A stretch of 36,284 bases of DNA from Ichthyophonus hoferi (taxonomy: Eukaryota > Opisthokonta > Ichthyosporea > Ichthyophonida > Ichthyophonidae), in NCBI GenBank assembly GCA_002751075.1, contig NAOQ01000044.1, positions 48,574-84,857 on the forward strand, in the 5' to 3' direction. This document shows, piece after piece, positions 12,070-22,600 of this stretch. A program made the position numbers and the translations under genes. Numbering within the stretch: position 1 is the stretch's first letter; each line of letters opens with the position of its first letter. The notes below the pieces were generated by a model. That model did no database searches and was not told where the DNA came from. It saw nothing but the letters and a program-made list of their open reading frames with translations.

Positions 12070-13180
12070 ATGCCAACTCGTGAACTAATGCGGATGTGTT
12101 CGACGGCGACAGCAGCAACTTCGCCAGATTCAAACCACTCATCACCGCCATGTTCGCCAAACGATGAAATAGACACAAACGAAGTTAGCAGTAGTGCATG
12201 CTTTGTATGTGTTTATTCAGGTTGTCTTTTTATGAGACAAAGACGACGCCATAACGCTGAAAGGTAAACTTTTCTTTTTTTTAATGTGTCCATGTTATGG
12301 TGAGTTTGAATCATAGATGCTATAATGAAATGAATGGTAAGACCATAGTGGACGACGGATATTGTTTATTGCTATACATTTTTTTAATAACCTGCATAAA
12401 ACCTGAAATATACAGTCTGTGTATGTTCTTCGTGCGCATGTACAGCTATTTTTTAATATAATGATAATGCACAAGGCATAATGTGTTGGTTTTTGTCAAC
12501 TGAATTACTGGAAGACTGTGCTATAGCTCATACACTACATGCAGAGTTATAATACAATTCATTAGATTTTTGACGTCGGGGAGAGAGCATTTCAACTTTA
12601 CTGTCCTTATGATCTTGGAAATACTTTGCCTTCCTCTGTTTTGTTTATATATTTATAGATTTCATAACCCCCCTATACGCACAGACATGTATGGAATCAG
12701 CATCTTCGGAGAGAGTTACGCAGAGATAAAGAGGCATATTGTGCAAGAGAACATCGGGAACTAGTACGAAAATACATCACTCCTGTGGAAGGTGATTCAA
12801 ATGTATCTGTCAATCATGCTGCGGCACATTGCGCTTACATTCAACCAAAACCAATGTTAAACATAGGCTCTGTAGCAACTACTACAGGACCACAACCGAT
12901 AGGTACTCCCAATGCTGTCATATTCTCAGGATCATCTCCTACAACAGAACATCGAAATATCATGCGAATGCCGCGGACAAACACAAAATTCCTGCCGTTT
13001 TCAGCAGAAATGCGAGGCTCTCCTGTACATTCCAACAGTAATGCCATGTTTATTCACAGTGCTATCGATCTAGGGATCCCCATCCCTATGCCATTATCAA
13101 ATACGTCTTCTATGCACGGTTGTACTACAGAGCATACAGTAGTAGCATCTGGGGATAAAGGTATATGGAGACCATGGTAA
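12070..13180 (+). CDS. Two-exon gene, unknown protein with Arg-rich basic segment
   Basis: Exons 12070-12263 and 12685-13180 join in phase (AG at the donor plus A at the acceptor makes Arg) to give 229 aa. The donor is AAAG/GTAAAC and the acceptor GCACAG/ACATG. Residues about 1-50 are Ser/Thr/Pro-rich (TSPDSNHSSPPCSPNDE). Residues about 53-90 are strongly basic and probably helical (MRQRRRHNAER, then HVWNQHLRRELRRDKEAY). The remainder is rich in Ser, Thr, Pro and Met. Disordered flanks around a basic helix suggest a nuclear or DNA-binding protein, but the Asn/Arg spacing of a bZIP and the pattern of a bHLH are both absent, so no family is assigned. A further exon is possible: splicing CCATG/gtaata (13176) to 13238 keeps the frame and continues into 13251-13454 (MPLCSTPMQLTISRRMIPLV, then GKRKLSPLGPSV). 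That intron would be only 61 bases. Confidence 0.55.
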
Positions 13181-13237
13181 TAATCTTAGTCATGTTTTAT
13201 GATACTATGTAGCTATATATTCCTCCCATTAATAGAG

Positions 13238-13454
13238 TAGACCAATTTCAATGCCCCTTTGCTCAACTCCGATGCAGCTCACAATAAGTAGGAGAATGAT
13301 TCCCCTAGTAGGGAAACGAAAACTATCTCCTCTGGGACCATCAGTAATGAAAGTATTATCAACTTGGTTTTTTTGGTTTGTTTCAATCACCCCTTCCTGT
13401 ATATATATATGCTCTGTTTCCTTTCACAACAGTAAGGAAACAGTAACAGTATGA
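13238..13454 (+). CDS. Possible third exon of the 12070 gene
   Basis: Open frame after an AG at 13236-13237. The amino-acid bias (Met, Ser, Pro, Arg) is like that of the upstream exons, and the frame follows exon 2 if the donor at 13177 is used. The last 20 or so codons are hydrophobic and may be intronic: a GTTTTTTTGG donor-like site and a TTCACAACAG acceptor-like site would remove them in frame. Confidence 0.3.
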
Positions 13455-13499
13455 TACTATAATGGTCAGGTGTAGTGTATATTGGACGATTTCTTTGAT

Positions 13500-15635
13500 A
13501 TTCTTTGATGTATATATATATGTATCTATATAGTGCGGAGGCAATCAAACTTAGTTTATATTGTTGTCTTATTTATCGCCACCAAATTATATACTTTGAT
13601 ACATTACGTTATTTAAAAAGACTAGTTCAAAACGTAATTGCAGATAAGTTTGACTGCCTGATTCTACTTTGAACGAAATGCTTTAGGTTGTTGTATCTAT
13701 AAGACATGTATGCTCTTGTTTTTAGTATCTCCATGTAGGTGCGTAGGATCGTATATCGTTAACGGTATGATTCCAGGGCCATGATACAAAACCCGCTTAT
13801 AAATAGAAACGAATAAAAGGTTTTTCTTCAATCAAATTTACTTTAATGAATTGAAACCCTTGAAAGAATGTCGCATTGTGAATTGGTATTAATATAGGAT
13901 AACCCTACGTGTAAGGCGTAGTAAAATGGTATAACTTACAATATGGATACAATAGTATTGTTATACAGAGTGGTGTTAAATGCAATCTGTGACCAGATTT
14001 TTTTAAATAATTTAAAAAAAATAAAAAAATAAGAGCTTCAAGTTGTAAGGTTCTTTATGGCTGCTATTATGCATGAAAAACTTTCAGATCAATGTGTGTT
14101 TTTTATTTTTATTTATCTAGTATATGGGTATATCTAGAAGCAACTTCTTAATTGTAAGCGGGGATAGGAAGCTGATTGGTTGCAATTTATATATATATAT
14201 ATCTATATATAAGTATATAAGTATGTTGTATGCAAGTATTCCCATATATGAATAGGTGCCAGGGAAATAGAATATTGATTTAGTTAGAAACCAATTAAAA
14301 CAGCTCAAATACCAACCAAAAGATTCAAGTCACCAATACAGAGGCTAGAATATGTTTAGGGCATAATATTGCAGATTTCTTCAAATGATCTTTTGCGTTA
14401 TAAGATAGAATAACACCAATGTAAGTGGAAGCATTTTAGAACCCGTATCATATGTAGGATTGTGCTCGCTATCCTTCCCATATTGCATTTAAATATTTTT
14501 ATGATAGGCGTAGCTTAAGACGACGTTGATGTTAAAGTTAATACAGTAAATTGATCGCCCTAATCTAGGCTCATTCTCGTTCTTTTTTTTACATTTTTTG
14601 GGAATTTTCAACCGTTATGTCATAGAAATTGGTTTGGCTGGTTCATGTTTTCTTTTATTCTGGCTTCTAAAGTTGTTCTACAACACCAGGCTTAAGGTGC
14701 CCAGTTTCACTCTGTCGGATCCATAATGACCGCCAGGATTTAAAACTAATGACATGGTTTAAGATATATCCTATTATAATCCTTCGTTTAAAAAACTCCC
14801 GACATCTGTACCAGTGATAATCCTAGGATTCACACTAGTGGTGCATTCACAGCCTTGTTCAGTAGGTGATAAGTATAATTTAATTTTTTATGTAGAAAAG
14901 TCAGTAGAAGATGCTGTTAGGGTAAGCACTGTAACCAGTCATAGAACACTATATAGCTGCTATTTTAACGTATAGTAGCAGCGTATTGTTACTTGATAAA
15001 ATTGTGTTATCAGTTGAAATTCACATTAGAATCCTGGTGGTAAAATATCTTGCGACGGCTTTTCTTATCTGATGTATGTTAGACTTGTTAATCTTTTTTT
15101 TAGTGGATTGCCTCCTATATTATTACCGTAAATCAATATAGCAATCATATCATCGTTACTAATCGAGGTCAATCAATAGGAACCATCGATTACTGTGAAC
15201 AGCTTTAACAATATCTACACATACTAGAACAATCTATGACATAAACGCCGACTAAGTTCTTGACTAGTTTTATTAAAAGCTTAGGAAATCTACGCATTTA
15301 GATCAGCATTTAGTTATGTGCGCTCTTCCCTTATGTTACAATCTTTCACCGGGGGATATCATACCATCTAACAAACTAAAAACAAATTTCATATCGTTTA
15401 CGATAAAAACAAACAAAAAGTATTATAGCCTTGATAATCAAACAAAACCATTGCCTATACTTTGTTGGGTTTTTAATTAATGTTTTGGGGAGGTGGGGTA
15501 TAATGCAATAAGGACCCCTGGGGTTTTTATATGCATCACATTCAATAGTTACCTATTTTCGTTGGCCAAGTAAGCACAAGGTAACAAGGTAATTCAAATA
15601 GCCTAATTTTTTTTCTTTCAGATAATCATGCGGTA
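13500..15635. other. AT-rich spacer, no gene seen
   Basis: No domain-bearing frame was recognised on either strand. It holds (TA)n runs near 13510, 14190-14210 and 15695 and poly-A/T tracts near 13985-14030. The frame at 14117-14308 (minus) overlaps a TA run. Confidence 0.5.
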
Positions 15636-15938
15636 TTATGCCATACAATCAAAATATCTACCAACCGAGTACTTTAAATAAATAATTAAAATTGAATATA
15701 TATATATTATGACAACAATATGTTGTAATTGATTCCTATTGGAAATTGAACTAGTATCTGTTGTACTGAATTCTATTTGACGTACGGTGTGCCTATCTTC
15801 TTCTGATAAAGCCTCTGTGTGTTCAGCATGTAGAACACACAATTGCTCTGCCTTTAGAGAGAGCTTATACTTCTTACTTTGTAATTTTCGATATGAATAA
15901 TAACTACGATATAAACCACTGCAATCATAGATTGACAC
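15636..15938 (-). CDS. Hypothetical ORF or exon, unknown
   Basis: Minus-strand frame of 100 codons. The first two thirds look protein-like: KLQSKKYKLSLKAEQLCVLH followed by EHTEALSEEDRHTVRQIEF, which is hydrophilic and helix-prone. The last third (Ile/Tyr-rich) runs through a TATA tract and is probably intronic or chance. An AG at the start of the Gly-Leu-Tyr codons (ATGATTGCAG on the minus strand, about 15918) could be an acceptor. No neighbouring exon was found. Confidence 0.3.
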   Translation of the reverse strand: MSIYDCSGLYRSYYSYRKLQSKKYKLSLKAEQLCVLHAEHTEALSEEDRHTVRQIEFSTTDTSSISNRNQLQHIVVIIYIYSILIIYLKYSVGRYFDCMA

Positions 15939-16239
15939 TGTGTTAAGTATTTCCTAATGGTTTAACTGTAAGACTTTGACTAGTTGACCATTTAATATAG
16001 AGTTTCGATGGTGAATTTCGACCGGTTGAGAATAAAAAGACAATATGATTCGACAACAGAAAACTCGAATAGCAAAGAGTCACAGTAAACAGTATTTTTA
16101 TTATTATTTTGGAAACTTATTCCAAACATAAAAATAAAGATGTAACACCAAATATGCATTTATTTATGTAAGCTTCAGATTGGTTTGTTATGGATGAGAA
16201 AAAATACTTGAAAATACTTGACTGGATTACCTTTGGTCT
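15939..16239. other. Spacer, no gene seen
   Basis: AT-rich sequence between the weak ORF and the GC-richer block. Nothing was recognised. Confidence 0.4.
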
Positions 16240-18720
16240 TTGTTGGGTGGGAGCATTGAAAACGAGCAAGGTGGCCAATCACAAATTGCTTATCTGCTTA
16301 CGTAGATCTGGCGAGCCATAATAAGCAGCCAATGATACTTTGGTAAGATGTGACATCACATGCTTATTTTAAGGTGTCAAACCATCTGCCGCCGATTGCA
16401 CGTGTAAGTGTCCAGTCAAGATCGGTCTGTGCATTGCCGGCGGGGTATACTTGGAGAATTGATGTAGAAGAAAACTCTGATCTGGACCACAACAGGAAGA
16501 CCACTCACTTAAGCTTGAAAGGGAGGATTTCAGGGTCCCGAGTAAACGCTAAGAGAGTTTGACTGGGCAGATTATCCCAGGAAGGAGATTGGATGGGTGT
16601 TTTTTGTTTCACTACCTCTGAGCTACAGGGTTCCTGATGATGTGGCTCTCAATAAGTAACCAATGATTGGCTGAGAAGAATCTTTGGTGATGCTATGGAT
16701 CGCACACTATTCTTTATTCTTTACAGTCGGGAACTACCTCATTTCAGTGGACGTTGGAAAAATTTAGATGGGAATTTTTTGGCGATGGAAGTGGGCAGGA
16801 GGAGGTTGAACTACTACCATTGGAAGTGACTTGTCGTGTAAGAGAAGATTTGTATTTAATAGGTAGATGTATTTGCATAATGGTAACCCTTGGAATAGAA
16901 GATCGCTATTGACTGAAATCATCATACGATCATTGCTGAAGGTAGTTGTAAAACCTTGACTGCAAGAAGATGGGAGGAAGAAGAGGTTAAATACTGCTGC
17001 GGCAATGTAGAAGGCATCTCATACTACCACATTGGGTGCGATGTCCCTGATTGTTGCCCAGAACGTAAAAGTTACGTGTGATGTAGTTGTGGTGGTGTCT
17101 TCCGTGCTCATTTTGATGTGGATAGGTATCATGTCTCTAAAGGCATTGTGATCATTGCAAATCTGCCAGCTGGTCCCACTGTAAATAATAAAAGAATTGG
17201 AAAAGAGGATTGGTTGCCCCAAAGAGAGAGTATAAAATAACCCAGAAAAATGATTGGTCATTGTGGACTGCTGGTTGACATTGTATAATTCGTGTGGGCC
17301 CACAGCAACATGAGTTACACCCACAAAAGTTGTTTTTCTGGTGTTGGGGAAAGATGATTTCCCAAAATTAGGACCCTCTAAATTTCTAGAGCACTTATGA
17401 ATGGAATTGCTAATACCTGGACAATCAAGATGGAACTAGTAAGAGGAAGCATTGGTGAAGACAGAGATATCCTTTTGTAATAGATGAACCTGTCTGTCTC
17501 TGAAACTTCCATCAGGTTCCGGACAATATGGATGATTGGAGGCAATTGGGAGAAGAGCAGCAAGAGTGTGATTTCTGTTCCTCTGATTAATCTGGCTATT
17601 TAAGTCCAAAGTAGAGATTGCCAAGAAGAGAATGAATATCCCAGGTCATTAATGACTCCAAAGTGGCCCCAAAACTATATAAACAGATTGAGCATGCAGA
17701 TCTATTGTACAGAAGGGAGAATGCCCTGACAACCAAAGAAGATTTGAAAGACTAATGGGGAGAGCTGGTAAGATTTATGACAGGAATATGAAATCAAATA
17801 GGGAACTTTGCCCATGTTTCAGTTTTTAAGTGAGCATTAAAATACTCATTGAGGCACTGGGTTACCATAGCACTAGATATTTTGCCAAAAAAATGCCTGA
17901 GCCTTACAAATTTGACAAAAGTTCATTCATTGATGTCATTATTATGGAGATCAGCATACTTGTTTTCCTCAGCACCCACCAGGCACATGAGATAGTGTTG
18001 AACTAAGTGCTTTAACTGAGGGGGAAACTGTCAATTTTGAACAGCAGAACAGATATTCATGGCTGGTTTGGTGTCAAACTGAAACTGTTACTCCTGAGTA
18101 CTGCAGGATTCATACAAATCTTTAGCCCATCACAGGAAAGAATGGAAATTTGACTTGGTGTTGTAAGAATCTTTTTTAGGATTATGGGAATAAATGTTGA
18201 GGAAAAACACATCCAACTTTGGTGTGGAGGGACAAAATATCCTTCATCAGGCATACAAGGCACTCCTGTGTTGTTGTCAATGTCATTGCTGGCTTCTCAA
18301 AAATCATGATTAGGTAAGTTATCACCAGTACCACAATTGGTAGAAGATGAGGCTACAAAGTTGGGTTATGAATTATGCTACCCAGCTCATGAGCTCATTG
18401 AAACATTTCTGTTGGACCACTCCCTGCTGTAACCAGGAATATTGAAAGAAGGTCTAGAAGACTCAATTAGGCTTAGGTAATGCCTGGGGATGGAGTCAAC
18501 GTAAGCCCCAAAAGGTAGTTTAGACTGGCTGTGATTGCCTTAATAAGAGAAGTTGATGAATAGGAAATTAGGGCCACTTTCTCCCAAGGTAGGGAAGAAG
18601 TTACCAATAAAAGAAGAGGGAAGATTGGTGTGATGTGGTTGAATTTAGGGTGATGAGATGGGGGTATTATTTAAGTAAGAAGAGATGTTGCTTGATGATA
18701 CATGCATATAGTCGCCGGAC
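16240..18720. other. Locally GC-richer block of decayed coding-like sequence
   Basis: Base composition changes sharply from the flanks: more GG/CC words and far fewer TATA runs. Plus-strand stretches read like old coding sequence, for example ECPDNQRRFERLMGRAGKIY (about 17720-17780) and MPEPYKFDKSSFIDVIIMEI (about 17895-17955). Open minus-strand frames also occur at 17019-17324 and 18057-18263. No family could be named. Neither terminal inverted repeats nor long direct repeats were seen at the edges. It is most likely an old mobile element or pseudogene; the strand of the original coding sequence is probably plus, but this is uncertain. Confidence 0.4.
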
Positions 18721-19627
18721 CTCTTCCATTGGTTGGTTTAATTTTGATCAATCATCTTGGATTACCATGTAACACCAATAGATTGCATCGCCAAATTTTT
18801 CAGACAACATTATAATAGTAATTGCTAATAATATTAAATGATTATAACTATATAAACAAATATTCAAAATAATTAAATATTACTGTTTTAACAATCCTTA
18901 TTGGCCTAGGCGTATTATTTCACCTAGACATAAAAAATATGAAAAAAGTAATACGAAAATAATCCTAACCCAACCCTATATGTTGACCGCTTAGCTGTAG
19001 GCTTGTCATTCACTAAATGAATTAGATAATTCCTAATGACATTCACAAATAACTGTGACATGGCATCTAATGTAAAGAAAAGACAAAAGACAGTTTACCA
19101 AACCTAATGCTAACTTTTTCTGCTCGCTCTGGCCCTGATTCTAGATCTGTTGTAGGTTCTGGCTATAGTTGGATTAGACATGACGGTGCTGGTATTGACT
19201 TTCGTTGTTGCAAGACCACCGTCATCTACAAACATGTGCTACGGCCAACAAGCTGGTGTTAGATGGAACATGTAAAAATGATTGGTCCATTATTAGTTAT
19301 ATGAAAGGCGTTTTAATCGGATTAAATGTCGAATTAAATGATTCGTCAATATATGTCACCAGGATAAAAACAATTAAATTGAAGAAGCAATTGGTTAAAA
19401 AGTATAAACGCTGAGACCAATTAAGATCAAGTTATGAGCAAGATATACTAGTGGGTCCCACTAGTTTCTGGTAAATCGAAGTAGTCAATAAGGATCGATG
19501 CGATCTTTTTCTACTGATGTATCAAGCTACTTTAAACATTTTCAATAAATAACGGCTGTGAAAAATGATAGCCGCAAAAAGGAATAGAAGAAAACGTAAA
19601 CAACTTATAAATCTACAAATAATGACG

Positions 19628-19635
19628 TATAAAAG
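19628..19635 (+). promoter_or_regulatory. TATA-like box of module copy A
   Basis: TATAAAAG between the ILVG frame end and the ATG at 19737. Copy B has the same word at about 22034. Copy C has the weaker CATAAAAGG (minus, about 7135). A CCAAT-type box (CAATAAGGATC) lies about 150 bases upstream in all three. Confidence 0.4.
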
Positions 19636-19736
19636 ATTACAAACAAAGCTTTGAAGTCCTTATTATTTGTTAACAACATCATAATCGTTTTTGATGATTA
19701 GAAGGCAATATCTTATAATCATCGTATTCTATTGTC

Positions 19737-19904
19737 ATGTCTAGAGCCGCAAAGGCATTTGAATACAATTATCAGTACTCAGATCTTTCGCCCTTCCAGG
19801 AGTTAGAGAACTGCCTACTAACGCTAGATAGTAGTAATATTTATTATTTACATCGTCAGATAACACCTATTAGCCTCTTAATGATTGGTCCTATTGTGCA
19901 ATAG
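19737..19904 (+). CDS. Short ORF downstream of the module promoter, unknown
   Basis: Fifty-five codons from ATG at 19737, starting MSRAAKAFEYNYQYSDLSPF. A conserved LDSSNIYYLH follows, and copy B has the related FDSNNYYYIN at about 22250-22275. The ATG is about 109 bases after TATAAAAG and about 290 after the shared core, a spacing kept in copies B (ATG 22152) and C (ATG 6989 minus). The product is acidic to neutral with Tyr-rich patches and no membrane segment. It may be the first exon of a longer gene or a decayed fragment. The family is unknown. Confidence 0.35.
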   Translation: MSRAAKAFEYNYQYSDLSPFQELENCLLTLDSSNIYYLHRQITPISLLMIGPIVQ

Positions 19905-20435
19905 CACCTAAGCGCATCAAAGTGTTGATTCCCTCTGAATGAGAACAAAACATATCATTATTATAGCTAGTCACCCAGATATTCTGTGTACGCGCCTTTT
20001 ATCGGACCTCTACTACTTCAACTAAATCTTAAGTGCAGATTTGATCAACTAGCTATCACTACTGGTAGCCCAGCAGGAGGCACTATTATAGAATTAATTA
20101 CAGTTTGTTATAACTTCAGACTCTTTACTAGTGCAGAGCCTGTCACCGCAGTATGGAACCGAATTAGGGTACTGACTACAAGATGTCACATAGAAAACAT
20201 ACGTCTCCAACTTAACAGTGTAGTAATCAACTGTGTTTCTTGAGAGTTATAATTGCATAACGTGCTAAACCGCCTTCCCACCTTGGATGTTTTGGCCCAC
20301 ATGGGCTATGGGTAGTGACTATAATGAGAAAAGTCATAAAATAGACTGCAATATATTATACCCCCTCAAGTTCTGTAGAGTTTCTGACTGCCTTGTGATA
20401 TGGGCCAGAAGAGTTAGCAATACATTTTTTACTTT

Positions 20436-20540
20436 CAGAGCACCCACCAGCTTTTAGTAAAGGCCACATGGCGTCCATCCAACCCCAAACCGCTATCTCA
20501 GGCGTATCAAAAAGCCCGTTCTCACTAACACCTTTGCCTG
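20436..20540 (+). CDS. Exon-like open stretch, unknown
   Basis: After the acceptor-like TTTACTTTCAG, a frame reads HPPAFSKGHMASIQPQTAIS and continues GVSKSPFSLTPLPE up to a GTATCACC donor-like site. It is Pro/Ser-rich. It lies between the tail of module copy A and copy B and may be a later exon of the same decayed gene. The ends are uncertain. Confidence 0.3.
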
Positions 20541-21429
20541 AGGTATCACCACGTTAGATACTCCAGTTTTGCATTCAAGTTGTGTTGAGAAAACTACCCA
20601 AATGTTCAACATATCTCCTTGCCACACATCCTAACTTTTCTTTATGCTCTTATTCTAGCGTATTTGCTGCATTAATATTGCTTCGTAACGTATTATGTTT
20701 ATTTAAGGTAGTTTGCCTCATTAGTCATGTCTGTCTGGACCATTATGCTCGCTAATGCAATAATGGAAAGAGCGACAGTTGAAATAGTTTATGTGGCCAT
20801 TGTGATAAACAAACCTTAGAATTCCTAGATGGACTATCATCTGGGAATATTTATGTCAATTAGAAGTCTCGTCTAAGTAAATAAGGGTGTCTAAGTAAAT
20901 AAAGGTTTATTGGATGGTTAAGGTTGACGAGCCTACCCCAAAAGAATACGCAAATAGGTAGAATTGCCGTATGTAGGGTTGACCGCTTGAATCGTCTCAG
21001 TTAAAAAGATTTTTATTTTGCATAGCCCCTAGAACCAAACCGCAATGGTAATATAGGTCAAGATGATTGAGGTTATTTACTAGTAGTCACTTACATCGCT
21101 AATTTTTTTTTATAATGGGATATTTTTCCATTGAAGTACATATAGATGTAAGTAGAATATTTGAATATTAACTCTAGTGTAGATCTAGGTATGTCAGAGA
21201 GGTCCTAACCATAAACATTTTCTCCTAGCGTAGATATGTGAAATATACGTGTTTAGAAACCCTTAGAAAAAAAATGGGTTATGCTCAATATATGATCATT
21301 TAAAAATTATTTTCCTGTCTATAATTATAACTATGGCTATTATAGAATGCATAATAGTCATTCATTTCATTATGGTGTCAGTGTCGTCAATATATCTTGG
21401 TCCATATATATGTGATAATGTACAGAAAG
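20541..21429. other. Coding-like debris and spacer between copies A and B
   Basis: About 20885-20975 resembles the minus-strand ORF at 11136-11342 (KVYW, then DEPTPKEY). The rest is AT-rich with no recognised frame. Confidence 0.4.
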
Positions 21430-22600
21430 CATACAGTTTTCTGTATGAACCGCGCTCACATAAATAGAGAGACATGGAAATAACGCCATTATCTATTGTA
21501 AGATTGTCTAGCTTACATGATCGCCTAGCCATAGTTATATTTAATATGTCGCATACAGAGGAAATCTATTGGACATTGCTTAGACAACTTCTTACAAGAC
21601 CGTTAGCTCTGAAGAAACAATTGGTACAGCCACAATTGGTACAGCCACAATTGGCTGGCAATAGGTGGCTTATGGAATGATTGATACAATATTAATTGTG
21701 TGAATGATGTTCTTAATCAGTTGACAAGATTCATAGATATAGATTTACGAAATGTGAACGCTAGGACAGATGAAAGGCACTAGAAAAAAAGCCGCCTAAA
21801 TTAGGACACATACGTTACACCAATAGAAGAAATTATCAAGTTATGATCAAAAAATTCTAGTGGGCCTCATAGGACTCATATGAATTGCATTAACCAATAA
21901 GGAGCTATCTCGTTTCCATTTGGATCGAAATGTGGAACGTAGCTATATATTGACATCCACAAACAACAAGTCCAAAAAAAATAAAAGTAGCGTAAACAAC
22001 TGATAAAGACATGGACAATAACATACAAACTATTATAAAAGAGGCTTTGCATTTGTTTATCTTTTTTTAACATTATTTTATATATATATTCTCATTAATG
22101 GTTAGAGGATACCTATTGGTTTGTATTTTGCAATTATTGTATTTCACTCTGATGTCTAGTTCTTTATTGTCAGTTAAGTTAATTATAATAATCAGTGTTC
22201 AAGCATTTCTCCTATTAAGAATAAAGTGAACTATTTAGTTACCTTCGATAGTAATAATTATTATTACATAAATGCAGCCTTAGATCTCTCACTGATCGTT
22301 TACATTGTGGTATTATTGCAGTCGCTTCTAAACGCATTAAGGCCAAAGTCTCTCCTTTATTTGTGGAGGAGTACTACAGACAACTAGAGATAGAGCCTTC
22401 TGTCATTTCAAGCTCGCCCCAGCTTTCTATTGGAAGAGAATCAGAGCTAAACACTACACTTATTGCTAGCCCAGCAGCATTTTTTAACCATGCCACCAAA
22501 TATTTATCCGGAAATATTTCTTGGCATAACCAATGCACATCTCCCGTTTCTGCCCCATCAGGTTAATTCTTCAGTCCTGGATAATACGTTGCTCTCAATA
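21430..22600 (+). repeat. Module copy B, decayed, unrecognised
   Basis: Second plus-strand copy. It starts near an open stretch (21474-21680, MEITPLSIVRLSSLHDRLAI) that carries a direct repeat of ACAATTGGTACAGCC at about 21618-21650. The core frame end SSYDQKILVGLIGLI lies at about 21834-21881, followed by CCAATAAGGAGC at about 21893, TATAAAAG at about 22034 and the ATG block at 22152. A longer open stretch, 22320-22565, begins ASKRIKAKVSPLFVEEYYRQ. In copy A the words PKRIKVLIPSE are at the matching place, so this part was once coding in both. Confidence 0.6.
22320..22565 (+). CDS. Open coding-like stretch in module copy B, unknown
   Basis: About 80 codons without a stop after an AG at 22319-22320. 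The composition is typical of protein: charged start (KRIKAKVSPLFVEEYYRQLE), then Ser-rich, then a Phe/Asn-rich part (PAAFFNHATKYLSGN). The frame is bounded by a TTGCAG acceptor-like site and a CATCAGGTTAAT donor-like site, so it could be an exon. Its alignment with copy A shows base substitutions and length changes. The function is unknown. Confidence 0.4.

Larger units (their letters stand above)
18990..20250 (+). repeat. Module copy A, decayed, unrecognised
   Basis: Plus-strand copy of the module also seen at 6900-8360 (minus) and 21430-22600. Parts in order: coding-like stretches about 19140-19250 (SVVGSGYSWIRHDGAG) and 19205-19414 (ending KTIKLKKQLVKKYKR); the core frame end SSYEQDILVGPTSFW at about 19430-19475; a CAATAAGGATC box at about 19480; TATAAAAG at about 19628; and an ATG at 19737. 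After that comes a conserved block and another open stretch, 19986-20243. The core aligns base for base with copies B and C over about 60 bases, and the ATG block with copy C over about 100. Confidence 0.6.

Noticed and set aside
12841-13047. Minus-strand frame of 68 codons antisense to exon 2 of the 12070 gene
   Set aside because: A shadow of the plus-strand exon, whose splice phase and composition are better supported.
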